In this document: piece after piece, positions 38,901 through 51,305 of the stretch | Layout of the letters: every line of letters starts with the position of its first letter | Numbering within the stretch: the first letter of the stretch is position 1 | NCBI GenBank assembly: GCA_028023455.1 | Contig: JAQFVV010006352.1 | Span: 2,750,204 to 2,814,203, forward strand | DNA: 64,000 nucleotides | Direction of reading: 5' to 3' | Source: Epiperipatus broadwayi | Taxonomy: Eukaryota; Onychophora; Udeonychophora; Euonychophora; Peripatidae | Notes under the pieces: model-generated | Databases searched by the model: none | The model's input: only the letters and a program-made list of their open reading frames with translations | What the model was told of the DNA's origin: nothing | Translations under genes and position numbers: made by a program

Positions 38901-40935
38901 TATTTGGACAGTGTTTATATTTCTTTAAATATTTGATGTTCTAATAAAGCTGAAGAAATAGCTTTAACATCGTCCCTTTACTAGAGGATATTAGGCAGAT
39001 AAATATCATACCTCTTCGCACTGTGCCATGATTTTGAGATATGTTAAGAGTAATACTCTATCTTTCTTCCTTAATCCTATGCATCTGTTTTCGCTATCTT
39101 TATTTCATGTAACTGCATCATTCAGTAAGATATGTTTAAGAGAAATGATAAATAATTTAGAACTTAGGTTATGCTATTGTTTTGTATAAGACTGGTTTAT
39201 TTGCTTAGAAGGAATAGGATGTTATAACTTAAAATTGAAGATCCAAAGTATCCTAAGGAAAGAAAAGAATCATAGAATATATTTTGAATTTTATTTCGGA
39301 AATGAAATATAAACTTTTTAAAATAGAGTATCTAAACAAAGATATTTTTTTTAAAGTGATAATAATTTTAAATGCTTTAGTATTATTTTTTTTAAAGAGA
39401 AAAATAAGTATTGCATATTTTTAAAATACAATAGTACAAAGTAAATTATGTAAACAATATGCATAGTATATTTTTTGTTTATTGATTAACAGAAATATAT
39501 TGATGATTACACTTATATCATACTAAAGTAAGGCTTAAAGAAGAATATATTATGATTAGTAAACATTGTGTGATAAATACTAAAATCTAGTACTGAATTT
39601 TGGATAATATTTTGTGTAACATCTTTGACTTTGCAAGATGAAATTTTTTTTAATATTTTTGAGAAATCCATACTCATTATAAAATTTTATTTTTGTATAG
39701 AATGTTTTCTAAGTATGAATTTTTTAAAATAAGATAGTTTAATAATATTAAGGATAAAATGCTGTTGCTAATAAAGTAGATAAATATATTTGTAATAAAT
39801 TAACCATAATGAGAAACCAAATAGTAATTTTTTTTTTTAATTTTTGTCCTAAATCTAAATAAAGATATAATTGAAATATAAATTATTTTTTTTATAACCC
39901 GGTAGATCAAACTGTAAAGTAAAAAAAGTTAAGGATATCCGCTGTAAATAGTGTAAATAAATTGTTTATTTATTTGTTGTTAGTAATAAACTTTGTTAAA
40001 TTTTGTTATTTCAAAAATTTTGTGTCCGAGTTATTTATTTCTCCACATCGCTGCATGAAATCACGATATATGCATAATAATCGAAACAAATATATAATTT
40101 TGCACAAAACGATAAATAGAGAATTATTTAAGAATTTAAATATTTTATTGGTATTCATTTAATTAAATAATCATAGTTTTACATTATTTTATTAGTCATA
40201 AATCAGTTATCACAATATTATATTAAATTATATGCTATCAGTTGCCACACACATTTTGTTTATCAGATTATCAAATGCTACCACGTATTTATTTATTATA
40301 TTCATGAAAGTAAAAGATTATATAAAATTATTTTATTATTTTATTATGGTAATAAAAATATAACGAAAAGAAAAGATATCCAGTAGTAATTAAACAATGA
40401 AGAATATTATTACTGTTATTTATTATTATTAGTTTCAGTGTAGTAGATTATGACATAAAATCCCTTCTCATATTTTACTACCGTATTTTTAAATTAACTT
40501 AGAATAAACTTTATGAACCTGAGATTATTTTATTGAGCTGGATTATTAAATAGAAGATTAAGATTTAATTATTAGTTTAATCTTAGTGAGTAGAAGTTAT
40601 TAATGTCGTAAGAATACTATGAGTTTGTTATTTGAAATAGTAATAAAGGGGGGATAGTGTTCTTATGACATTGAGGTAGTATCCTGTGAGATATTGGCTC
40701 AATGTAATCTATCTTGTCACCTGTATTTTCACTTCAAGTCTCATGAAAATATTAAATATTTATTTAATTTATTTTTATAAACTGAACCTTATTCGTATTT
40801 TAAATTTGAGCTAGTGAAACATTTTAATTTTAATGCTGAATATTTTATTTATTAATTATTAACTGAGCTAGAACCCGTTTTATTTTATACCATATACTAA
40901 GATGGAAGTGAGGATGCATGAGATTACAGGTTAGA
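35937..40935 (+). mobile_element. LTR-like noncoding element C2 (5.0 kb)
   Basis: Second copy of the C family: TGTGCCCTTTTCTATAGGTC at the start and GGTTAGA at the end, with ATAT on both sides in (TA)n tracts. Blocks shared with C1 include ATGGTGAGAATT (36318), TTAACAAAGCCCTATGACTG (about 38869), GGGGGGATAGTGTTCTTATG (about 40648) and GAGCTAGAACCC (about 40864). The GC-richer last 80 bp of C1 is missing here. No coding capacity. Diverged enough from C1 that neither is a fresh insertion. Confidence 0.6.
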
Positions 40936-41523
40936 ATATATATATATATATTTATATACTTTTAAAAAACAGACAGTTTTTTTCTGCAGTACTCTATGTA
41001 AAAGGTGTTTATGTTTTAAGAGTAGTTATAATTTTTTGCATTGTTCTTGTTTAAAGATTAAAAATTTAAATGCTTTACTTATACTCAAAAAAAAAAAAAC
41101 TTCCTCTTCTTTACTGTATTTTTCACTGCACCACATTCAGTAATATTTTAACAATCATATCAGATAAATTAGGATTCTTTCCTAAAATACATTAATATGA
41201 TTTATTTTTTTATTAAAATTAAGATATGAAGTGACAGCTAATGAATTGGCTGTTGGAAATTGTGATAATTTTTATTTATAGTAATGAAAAATGCTTCCAA
41301 CTTGTCCAAATATGTGTAATTATTATATTTTTGTATTTTTGGGAAGTATGTTTCATTGCAAATTACTACAACAAACTTTATTGAAATGGATATCCTTAGA
41401 TTGGCTAAAAAAAACCATTGGATGTCATTTCCTAACTCAAGCATTCAAGCAGTAAAACTCTTACAACATTCATAAATTTTGGCGATAGTTTTGATTTCAA
41501 GTCAGGGTTAGTATTTTTAGATC

Positions 41524-42032
41524 TATGTGATGTGATGTGATGCACTGTGACTTCTCCTTAAACAGAGTCAGGAATCTCTCAGAAGCTATGCTCAGATAAA
41601 CCTGTTAGCCACTTTACCTTCCTTTTCCATTGTCCACCCTAAGTTTTCCCATAAACTGCTCCATCCCATTTCCGCAACATAATCTATGTCAACTCCATGA
41701 CCTTCATATCTAAATCCCCCATATCTTTTCCCAAACCTAGCATAAAAACCAATAACTCATTTCTGTATAATCACTTTGTTCATATTTAATCTTCCATAAC
41801 TTCATTATTTATACCCCTTCTGCTTCCAAGCATTTACATTGAAGTAACAGATGCCTAATATTTTCTATGCCTTCCTTACACAACTTGCAGACTAAATCAC
41901 CAACATTTGTCCATTTACGTGTATATTTGCTTGTTGTTAAAGATCCCATTAGAGCCTTAAACAATAAACCACTTTCCTTATTATTATCATAAATTAACTC
42001 ACACTCAATGTTCCATTTACTTCTGTATATAT
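41524..42032 (-). pseudogene. LINE copy 2, 3' part of ORF2 and tail
   Basis: Counterpart of 9150-9669. It carries the same CATCA/CACAT-type 3' tail (GCATCACATCACATCACA on minus) and the same C-terminal coding region with CELIYDNN and the cysteine motif, with stops. It is separated from the reverse transcriptase part (51306-53735) by LTR element B. Uninterrupted, the LINE would read from the YI-rich stretch straight across the junction. Confidence 0.8.
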
Positions 42033-43229
42033 TGTAACAGTAGCTGGGTTCAAATACATGTTTAATTGACAGTGTGGTTGCGAATTAAATAGGTCGATGC
42101 GGTAAAAATTACAAAGTCATTTGAACCCTGTTACACAAGAGTATGAATGAGTACATTAATCAATTACAAGTATAAATATATATATGTTTGTTGTATGTGT
42201 TAATATAATGGGTGAGAAGTACTAATATATTTATATATGAGAAGGTAGAAAAGCGATTATATGTGGAGTTGCGTTGTTTTTGTTTTTATTATTTATTTGT
42301 GTTTTAAATAGATATTTCGTTTATTAATATCGTAAGATAGATTTAAATGCCAGTGATAAAACATGTTTCTTAAGCAAAACCCATTAAACTTATAAGGCTG
42401 GAAAATAATCAATAGAATGGAAAGTTGTGCTGCAGGCAGTTTCAGTTAATGACTGTTCACTGGAATTCTTAGAACTGGTCAAGCGTATTTTTAGAACAAC
42501 GAAAAAAAAAGCATTCTTGAGATCGGATCATCAGCGTAGGAATAGAAAAGAAAAGTGAGGTTAAAGAGCACTAATGAATAGAAATATATTTGTTCTCAGT
42601 GATTCCAGTGGTGATTTTCAAAATTAGAAAAAGCAGTGAAGTGATATAGAATGACAGAGAAAGACATATAAACTGATCAACCTAATTATTAATTAAAATT
42701 TTTATTCATAATGTACTCTGTATACATGCAGGGGTAAAAATAATCATCTAGGTTCATCAGACTGCTCAATGGACAGCTATTGTGGAACCCGCCTGAACTT
42801 TATTTATGGATTTGCCATTTAGTCAACCAAGCGTAATGGCCACAGAACTCTAACAACCAGATCCTCTCACAATCAAGCCAAACTCATCTACTTAAATTCT
42901 AATAGGGATTGTTTTTGGCCAGAATATTTCAGAGCTTATCACCATCATTCGGACCAGCGACTTTTGTTAAAATCAACATCTTCTCTATGATGTAAGCTTA
43001 CAGATGATTAGCCTCAGCCAAATGAACATTCACTTTTAAGAGGTAACTTTGATCTTTTCTTAATCTGCCTTAAATGAACATTTAATAATGGCTAAAGAAA
43101 CATGTGTTATTTCAATTTAAATAAAGTAAATTAATAATTTATTAAATTGTTTAAAAAAAATACAACTCTGACATGTAATCGCACTCTTTCATTAATATGT
43201 GTATTAATTTTATTTATATATATATATAT

Positions 43230-44798
43230 TGTAACAAACGGGTTCGAATACGTGCGTATGGGATATATGACTAATTGCTAGCGTTAATGTGGAGCGACTA
43301 TGTATAAACGAATAAAAAAATATATATATATGTAAATGGTCATTCGAACCCTGTTACAAGGAGTGTGAAAGTTATGTGTGTGGGGATATGTAAATATAGT
43401 GTATGTGCGAGTGTACAATATACGTAGGTAGTATCGGTGATGGTTGCAATCAATTATATATGTAGAGCTGTATAAAGCGTAATTAATTATTCGTAGATAA
43501 TTTTATCCGTAAGTTTTTTTTTTGAGTTTTGTTAATATTGTCGGTGACACGTGTTTTCTTTTGTTGAGTAACCTCTTGAACATATGAGGACCGAAATAGA
43601 AATGAGTTAATTGCTGTAGGCAGTTTAGTTAATAACTGGCGTCGGGAAGTCTGAAAACTGGTCGGGTGGGTATTTTTTTTTGAAGAACAATGGAAGAACT
43701 GGTCAGTGGCGTACGGATACGCAGAGAGATTTTTGAAAAGTTAAAGGTGAAAACAAAAGAACTTTTTGTTGTGCTCGAGTGGATAGATAAAAAAAAAAAA
43801 AAGAGGAGACGCGGCTTGAACCCTAAATTAGGAGGACGTGTAAAATATTTCTTAAGAAGTTTTAATATTTTTTTCTTTCCAAAAATGTCGGGGTAATTTT
43901 ATTGTGCGGGTTTCGTTAATCGGCCCAGTGGATACTCGTCGTGAAACTCACCTGAAGCGGACTTACAAACTGTCTTAATAAATAAAGAAATTTTGTTCCA
44001 TCGAAGAAATGGTGACGAAGGATCTTTGAAGATTTGGACCTTTGCGAAGAGAGTGAATTAACTACTCCACCTCTGAGATATGCTACTCGACCTAACCCCA
44101 TTGGAACTGTTTGTCATCCGTGATATCCACCAGATTAGTTTCTTGGCAAGGCATCAATGCGGACTTGTTTAATCGCGTGAGCTAAGGTAAAGTGACGTGG
44201 CATAAAATGTGTTCAGTGAATGTATCTTAATAAAGAAACTAGTGTTACCTCAATGTTAATTGCTATATTAAGTCTTTTTTTTAAAATTTAAATATATGAC
44301 AATATTAAATACACAGCTCTCATATATGTATATTTGCACTATTTTGATGTGTGTATGAATGATATATATATGTGTGCGGATAATAATAAATGGGCTGAGT
44401 GCTTGAATAGTAATATTATATGCAGGCATAAATGGGATTTATTGGTAACGGGTATGATTGAGTAAAATAACTCTGATAAGATCCGGGTTAGATTAATGGA
44501 TTTTGCCAATAGGCTATCGCAAATAATAATATACATGTAAGACATTGTTAGTTTGTTTGTAGCTTTGTTCTCTAGATAGACTATCGTCCCCAAACCCTGA
44601 GATTGAGCTGGTTCGGTGCGCTACCATATCAGATATATATACCAGAACCCATATATACGTTTTCGAGGAGATAATTCTTATCTACGGGTAAGATTGGCGC
44701 GTGAGATGGGATCAAACCATGCTCACAAATATCTTTATTCGAAGCTTCGGGTTAAAGCCAACAATGGCGGTTTTATAAATATATCGGTGGGTGTTATA
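43230..44798 (+). repeat. 5' LTR of element A
   Basis: 1569 bp, near-identical to 46369-47934. Contains a polyadenylation signal AATAAA at 44229-44234. Confidence 0.9.
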
Positions 44799-44799
44799 A

Positions 44800-44825
44800 T
44801 GGCGTCCCAACTAATGGGGCTGCGA
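44800..44825 (+). promoter_or_regulatory. Primer binding site of element A
   Basis: TGGCGTCCCAACTAATGGGG starts one base after the 5' LTR. It resembles the known tRNA-Lys type site TGGCGCCCAACGTGGGGC with small insertions and mismatches. Confidence 0.55.
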
Positions 44826-44892
44826 ATGTTAGAGAACGGGCATTTAAGAGGCATCCTAACGTAACGTAAAAGAGCTCACAAACGAGAGTGGA

Positions 44893-44923
<31 letters not shown>

Positions 44924-45276
44924 GGGAAAGAAAAGGGAAAAATAAAAGCGATAGTTTGGTGATAAATCGGAAAGAGTTTGAACACATAATTGAAAGATAG
45001 TAGATGGGCATATTTTGCGTGGTGAATGTACGGAGAGAAAGGTTCTCAAATGGTCAAAGGGGAAATAGCGTTGATGTATGTCGTGATATATATATAAAGT
45101 CATGGGTTAGAAAATAGAGGTTAAGAATTTATCTAACATTGAGATATTATAAAACGATATCGTTCAATAGGATAAGAAGAAGGGGCAAAGGTCTATCAGG
45201 TGGGTCATGCAGGGACCACTGGAAGCCGGGGTGACGAACCTGGCACGTAACCTTAATAGTGATATATATAAAAAAA

Positions 45277-46302
45277 ATGAAGCCAAAAAATAAACAGAAT
45301 GGGGAAAAGCAGAAGGCGACGGAAGAGAAGGAAATAAATATATCAGAGAGGATTTTAGAAAGATTAGAAAGTCTTGAACTCCGATTTCAGGAGATAGAAC
45401 GGAGACTAGGGATAGAAAGCAAGGAAAGGGCGGAGAAACCTGACGATAAAGAAGTAAAAGGAAGTTTAGATGAAGGGGAGAGGGATATAAAACAGGGACC
45501 GAGGTCTAGCGAGACGGAAAGACCGGAGCATATGGGGAAATGTAAGGATGTGGCGGTACACAACCACGTGAACCACTTTTTAAAGGTACGACCGTTTGAA
45601 GGTCAAATGGGGGAAGCTCCCGTGGAACATCTACGGAGCTTACGAAGATACTTTGGCATGAATCCCATGCCAGAGGAAGGTAAATTGGTGGTAGCGTGCA
45701 GCCATTTAAGTGGGAATGCCCAAGAGTGGTGGGACTCATTGTCCCAACAGCCCACAACCTTCGAGGAGTATCAGAGGATGATACGAGAGACCTTCTGGTC
45801 GGAAGACCGCCAGGAACTCGTGCAGTACCAAGTGATGCGAGAGAAATATGAGGAAGAAAAGGAAGAAAATTTTTCTCAATTTTTTCATCGCCAAGTGGCG
45901 AGACTAAGGACACTGGACGCGTGTCACCTGTCTGAAAGCCACATCATTCGAATTGTAAGGCACAATATGCCTATGAACGTGGAAAGAATGATGTTGGGAA
46001 TGAGGAAGGCATCCATCGGAGAAATGGCAGAGCTGCTTAACGCTCTAGATATGAGTATATATGACCATAACACACCGTTGGAGCGATGGAAGCAAGTTAG
46101 AGATATGCCAAATATTCAATGTGGGATAGAAGGACACACCAGCGGGAATGCCATGCCTAGAAAGAGTGGTGATGATAGTCACAGACCGAGATGGCCATAC
46201 GAACCGGAAGCTCGACGTCCGCCGGATAAGCCAAAGTTCGTCCAAGAAAAGGGACCGTGGGCACCGAAACAGAAAGGTGATCCCGGGGAAAGTAAAGGAT
46301 AG
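45277..46302 (+). CDS. Gag-like capsid protein of element A
   Basis: Structural protein of the retrotransposon particle. I take the ATG at 45277 (MKPKNKQ), because element B keeps the same start (MKQKNKQ) and the six codons before it begin with GTG. The product is about 341 residues. It starts with a lysine-rich tail, followed by a coiled coil (ISERILERLESLELRFQEIE) and an acidic linker. A capsid core begins VRPFEGQMGEAP and contains HLSGNAQEWWDSL and FEEYQRMIRETFW, the hallmark of the Retrotrans_gag family. The C-terminal region is basic and proline-rich. A CGIEGH remnant suggests a lost zinc knuckle, as no full CCHC is visible. It is uninterrupted. The region is richer in GC than its surroundings. 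No protease or polymerase frame overlaps or follows, and the stop lies 66 bp before the 3' LTR. Confidence 0.85.
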   Translation: MKPKNKQNGEKQKATEEKEINISERILERLESLELRFQEIERRLGIESKERAEKPDDKEVKGSLDEGERDIKQGPRSSETERPEHMGKCKDVAVHNHVNHFLKVRPFEGQMGEAPVEHLRSLRRYFGMNPMPEEGKLVVACSHLSGNAQEWWDSLSQQPTTFEEYQRMIRETFWSEDRQELVQYQVMREKYEEEKEENFSQFFHRQVARLRTLDACHLSESHIIRIVRHNMPMNVERMMLGMRKASIGEMAELLNALDMSIYDHNTPLERWKQVRDMPNIQCGIEGHTSGNAMPRKSGDDSHRPRWPYEPEARRPPDKPKFVQEKGPWAPKQKGDPGESKG

Positions 46303-46358
46303 AAGAGTCGTTTAAGAAGCCGTTCAAATACACAGAAGGTATTTGAAGGCTATCGCAC

Positions 46359-46368
46359 CAGGGGGGTA
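46359..46368 (+). promoter_or_regulatory. Polypurine tract of element A
   Basis: CAGGGGGGTA abuts the 3' LTR start. The G run is the likely plus-strand primer. Confidence 0.5.
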
Positions 46369-47929
46369 TGTAACAAACGGGTTCGAATACGCGCGTATGG
46401 GATATATGACTAATTGCTAGCGTTAATGTGGAGCGACTATGTATAAACGAATAAAAAAAATATATATATGTAAATGGTCATTCGAACCCTGTTACAAGGA
46501 GTGTGAAAGTTATGTGTGTGGGGATATGTAAATATAGTGTATGTGCGAGTGTACAATATACGTAGGTAGTATCGGTGATGGTTGCAATCAATTATATATG
46601 TAGAGCTGTATAAAGCGTAATTAATTATTCGTAGATAATTTTATCCGTAAGTTTTTTTTTTTGAGTTTTGTTAATATTGTCGGTGACACGTGTTTTCTTT
46701 TGTTGAGTAACCTCTTGAACATATGAGGACCGAAATAGAAATGAGTTAATTGCTGTAGGCAGTTTAGTTAATAACTGGCGTCGGGAAGTCTGAAAACTGG
46801 TCAGGTGGGTATTTTTTTTTGAAGAACAATGGAAGAACTGGTCAGTGGCGTACGGATACGCAGAGAGATTTTTGAAAAGTTAAAGGTGAAAACAAAAGAA
46901 CTTTTTGTTGTGCTCGAGTGGATAGATAAAAAAAAAAAGAGAGACGCGGCTTGAATCCTAACTTAGGAGGACGTGTAAAATATTTCTTAAGAAGTTTTAA
47001 TATTTTTTTCTTTCCAAAAATGTCGGGGTAATTTTATTGTGCGGGTTTCGTTAATCGGCCCAGTGGATACTCGTCGTGAAACTCACCTGAAGCGGACTTA
47101 CAAACTGTCTTAATAAATAAAGAAATTTTGTTCCATCGAAGAAATGGTGACGAAGGATCTTTGAAGATTTGGACCTTTGCGAAGAGAGTGAATTAACTAC
47201 TCCACCTCTGAGATATGCTACTCGACCTAACCCCATTGGAACTGTTTGTCATCCGTGATATCCACCAGATTAGTTTTCTTGGCAAGGCATCAATGCGGAC
47301 TTGTCTTTAATCGCGTGAGCTAAGGTAAAGTGACGTGGCATAAAATGTGTTCAGTGAATGTATCTTAATAAAGAAACTAGTGTTACCTCAATGTTAATTG
47401 CTATATTAAGTCTTTTTTTAAATTTAAATATATGACAATATTAAATACACAGCTCTCATATATGTATATTTGCACTATTTTGATGTGTGTATGAATGATA
47501 TATATATATGTATACAGATAATAATAAATGGGCTGAGTGCTTGAATAGTAATATTATATGCAGGCATGAATGGGATTTATTGGTAATGGGTATGATTGAG
47601 TAAAATAACTCCGATAAGATCCGGGTTAGATTAATGGATTTTGCCAATAGGCTATCGCAAATAATAATATACATGTAAGACATTGTTAGTTTGTTTGTAG
47701 CTTTGTTCTCTAGATAGACTATCATCCCCAAACCCTGAGATTGAGCTGGTTCGGTGCGCTACCATATCAGATATACATACCAGAACCCTTATGTACGTTT
47801 TCGAGGAGATAATTCTTATCTACGGGTAAGATTGGCGCGTGAGATGGGATCAAACCATGCTCACAAATATCTATTCGAAGCTTCGGGTTAAAGCCAACAA
47901 TGGCGGTTTTATAAATATATCGGTGGGTG

Positions 47930-47934
<5 letters not shown>
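46369..47934 (+). repeat. 3' LTR of element A
   Basis: 1566 bp copy of the 5' LTR, ending GTGTTATA at a (AT)n tract belonging to element B's LTR. Confidence 0.9.
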
Positions 47935-47966
<32 letters not shown>

Positions 47967-48455
47967 GAATGAATAAATTGTATGTTTAAGATATTAATAT
48001 ATGTGTGCGTGTTCTAATAAATCTTAGAGTTAATTACAACTTATATATATTATTTACATTTGGGTTTCTGTTGGCTGATGGGCTATTGTAATAGTATTGG
48101 ATTTAGATAGAAATTATATTTAGAGATATAAGTCATCTCTTAATGAGATCATTCATAGCTTTGTTCTCCCGATAAACATTGTTTTCCCAGACCCTCGAGA
48201 TTGAGCTAGTTCAGATAAAATACCCAAAGAGTATTCATTGGAACTTTTGTTTGAGCTTTCAACATGTATAATTCTTATTAATGGATAAGATTGGCACTTG
48301 AGATGGGCTTCGGCCTTCCATAAATATACGTGCTCGAAACTTAGGGTAATAACTATTTATACACACTAAATTCTTTGAACAAGATTGTGGGTAGAATGTT
48401 AAAAATGACTGCCCAGTGTGTGGCATGGTATTCAAGTACCACGTAGTGCTTAAAA

Positions 48456-48473
48456 TGGCACCCAATGTGGGGC
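48456..48473 (+). promoter_or_regulatory. Primer binding site of element B (tRNA-Lys type)
   Basis: TGGCACCCAATGTGGGGC differs at two positions from TGGCGCCCAACGTGGGGC, the site complementary to the 3' end of tRNA-Lys(CUU). It begins one base after the 5' LTR. Confidence 0.7.
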
Positions 48474-48926
48474 TGAGAATAGTGGAGAACGGGCAATAAA
48501 ATGGCATCCTAATATAATTTAAAAAAGGGCTCCCCAATGAAAGTTGGAGAACGATATTTTTTTTTAAAAATATATATATATATAGAAAGGAAAAAACAGA
48601 AAGAGTTTGGATATATATTTGGAAATGTGGTTAAATGTTGATATATTTTGCAATGTGTAGATAGACTGATAAAAAAAACTTCTCAAATAATCAGAAGGGA
48701 AAATAACATTGATGGTCAGTGATGTCTTTTCCGTGAGGCATATATAGAGTTACATAGTTCATAAATAGGGATTTAAGAATTTACCAATATTTGGGATATT
48801 ATAAAACAAAATCCATAAGGGTAGAAATGAAGGAAGGAAGGCCTCTCAGGTGGATCAAGCAGAGTGTCATTGAAGCCAGGGTGATGAACCTGGCACGTTT
48901 TAACCTTAATAGTGATATGTAAAAAA

Positions 48927-49539
48927 ATGAAGCAAAAAAATAAGCAGAAAGTGGAACAGCAGAAGGTGAGGGAGAAGAAACTAAGTGTGATGGAGAAAAT
49001 TTTAGAAAAATTAGAAAGCATAGAACTCCGAATTCAGAAAATGGACGAGAGGTTCGAAATGAGATTCCAGAATTTATAAGAGACTAGGGATAGAAAGTGA
49101 AAGTAGTCAAGGGAAAAAGGAATATGAGGGAAATGAAGGTGAAAGTATGGAAAAGGCTGAGAAGTCGAACAATAAAGAAGTAGAAGGGAGTTTAGATGAA
49201 TGAGAGGGGAGTGTGAAATGGAAGCAGAAGGCCGGTGAGGCAGAATTACTTAATGCACTGGACATGAGCGCATATGACCGTATTGTGCTGTTGGAATGAG
49301 GAAAGGAAGTCCAAGATCAGCAAAGTGCTAAGGCTAAGATGGAAGGACAATCTGATGGGAATGCAATGTATAGAAAAAGAGGTGACGATAGTTACAGGAA
49401 GAGATGGCAGTACGAGCCAGAAACTCGGCATCCACCAGACAAACCAAATGATGGTCAAGTAAAAGGGTCATACAATGCTTGGTCACTCAAGCCCTTTGAA
49501 AACCCAGAGAGAGATAAAAGACAGAAAAGAGGCATTTAA
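48927..49539 (+). pseudogene. Broken gag of element B with capsid core deleted
   Basis: It starts MKQKNKQKVEQQKVREKK and continues through the coiled coil, homologous to element A's Gag. A stop follows near 49077. A further degraded stretch matches A's acidic linker (EKSNNKEVEGSLDE). The sequence then jumps directly to AELLNALDMSAYD, which in A lies beyond the capsid, so about 500 bp of capsid code are missing. The C-terminal part (GNAMYRKRGDDSYRKRWQYE, PETRHPPDKP) is still readable. The element could no longer make a particle protein. Confidence 0.75.
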
Positions 49540-49590
49540 GAAGCCATTCAAATACACAGATGGTATTGAAGGCTATTGCACCAGGGAGTA

Positions 49591-50759
49591 TGTAACAGTA
49601 GCTGGGTTCGAATATGGGTTTAATTGCCAGTGTGGTTGCGAATTAAATAGGTCGATGCAGTAAAATTTACAAATAGTCATTTGAACCCTGTTACACAAGA
49701 GTATGAATGAGTACGTTAATCAATTACAAGTATGAATATATATATGTTTGTTGTATGTGTTAATATAATGGGTGAGAAGTACTAATATATTTATATGTGA
49801 GAAGGTAGAAAAGCGATTATAAGTAGAGTTGCGTTGTTTTTTTTTATTATTTATTTGTGTTTTAAATAGATATTTCGCTTATTAATATCATAAGATAGAT
49901 TTAAATGCCAGTGATAACACGTGTTTCTTAAGAAAAACCCATTAAACTTATAAAGTTGAAAAATAATCAATAGAATGGAAAGTTGTGCCGCGGGCGGTTT
50001 CAGTTAATGACTGTCCACCGGATTTCTTAGAACTGGTCAAGCGTATTTTTAGAACAATGAAAGAAAAAGCATTCTTGAGATCGGACCATCGGTGTAGAAA
50101 TAAAAAAGAAAAATGAGGTTAAAGAGTACTAATGAATAGAACTATATTTGTTTTCAGTGAATTTAGTGGTGATTTTAAAAATTAGAAAAAACAGTGAAGT
50201 GATATAGAAAAACAGAGAAAGACGTATAAACTGATCAACCTAATTTTTAATTAAAATTTTTATTCATAATGTACTCCATATACATGCGGGTTAAAAATAA
50301 TCATCTAGGTTTGTCAGACCACTCAATGAACAGCTATTGTGAAACCCGCCTGAACTTTATTTATGGATTTGCCATTTAGTCAACCAAGCGTAATGGCCAT
50401 GGAACTCTAACAACCAGATCCTCTCACAATCAAGCCAAACTCATCTACTTAAATTCTAATAGGGATTGTTTTTGGCCAGAATATTTCAGAGCTTATCACC
50501 ATTGTTCGGACCAGCGACTTTCGTTAAAATCAACATCTTCTCTATCCTGTAAGCTTACAGATTATTAGCTTCAGCCATGTGAACATTCGCTCTTAAGAGG
50601 TAACTTTGATCTTTTCTTAATCTGCCTTAAATGAACATTTAATAATGGCTATAGAAACATGTGTTATTTCAATTTAAATAAAGTAAATTAATAATTTATT
50701 AAATTGTTTAAAAAAATACAACTCTGACATGTAATCGCACTCTTTTGTGAATATGTGTA

Positions 50760-50813
<54 letters not shown>

Positions 50814-51305
50814 GAATGAATGAATTGTATGTTTAAGATATTAATATATGTGTGCGTGTGCTAATAAATCTTAGAGTTAATTACAACTTATATATATTAT
50901 TTACATTCTGGGTATCTGTTGACTGATGGGCTATTGTAATAGGATAGGATTTAGATAGAAATTATATTTAGAGATATAAGTCATCTCTTAATGAGATGAT
51001 TCATAGCTTTGTTCTTCTGATAAGCATTGTTTTCCCAGACCCTCGAGATTGAGCTAGTTTGGATAAAATACCCAAAGAGTATCCATTGGAACTTTCGTTT
51101 GTGCTTTTGAGATGTATAATTCTTATTAATGGATAATATTGGCACCTGAGATGGGCTTTGGCCTTTGCTCATAAATATACGTGCTCGAAGCTTAGGGTAA
51201 TAACTACTTATACACACTAAATTCTTTAAACAAGATTGTGGGTAAAATGTTAAAAATGGCTGCCCAGTGTGTGGCATGGTATTTAAATACCATGTAGTGC
51301 TTAAA
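49591..51305 (+). repeat. 3' LTR of element B
   Basis: 1715 bp. Intact counterpart of the split 5' LTR. Its (TA)n tract at about 50765-50810 marks where A inserted in the other LTR. AATAAA at 50863-50868. Confidence 0.85.

Larger units (their letters stand above)
43230..47934 (+). mobile_element. LTR retrotransposon A, Gag-only, nearly intact
   Basis: 5' LTR 43230-44798 (1569 bp), internal region 44799-46368 (1570 bp), 3' LTR 46369-47934 (1566 bp). LTRs begin TGTAACAAACGGG and end GTGTTATA, close to an inverted repeat. The two LTRs differ at roughly 15 to 20 bases by my reading, plus homopolymer length changes, so insertion is fairly recent. ATAT flanks both sides. The internal region codes for Gag only. 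Protease, reverse transcriptase and integrase are absent, and there is no space for them. It must rely on enzymes from a related autonomous element. Confidence 0.9.
42033..51305 (+). mobile_element. LTR retrotransposon B, interrupted by element A
   Basis: The 5' LTR is in two parts, 42033-43229 and 47935-48454 (1717 bp in all). The internal region is 48455-49590. The 3' LTR is 49591-51305 (1715 bp). LTRs start TGTAACAGTAGCTGGGTT and end GTGCTTAAA. ATAT borders the element on both sides. A tRNA-Lys-type primer site follows the 5' LTR and a purine run (CCAGGGAGTA) precedes the 3' LTR. The internal region is only 1.1 kb, with a broken gag and no pol, so B is non-autonomous. It sits in the TA-rich spot of LINE copy 2. 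Its own 5' LTR TA tract received element A. Confidence 0.85.

Noticed and set aside
43690-43896. 68-codon plus frame in element A's 5' LTR
   Set aside because: The frame is broken in the 3' LTR by homopolymer changes, and LTRs of this kind do not normally code.
45506-45913. 135-codon minus frame opposite element A's gag
   Set aside because: It is a shadow of the Gag frame, with no motif of its own.
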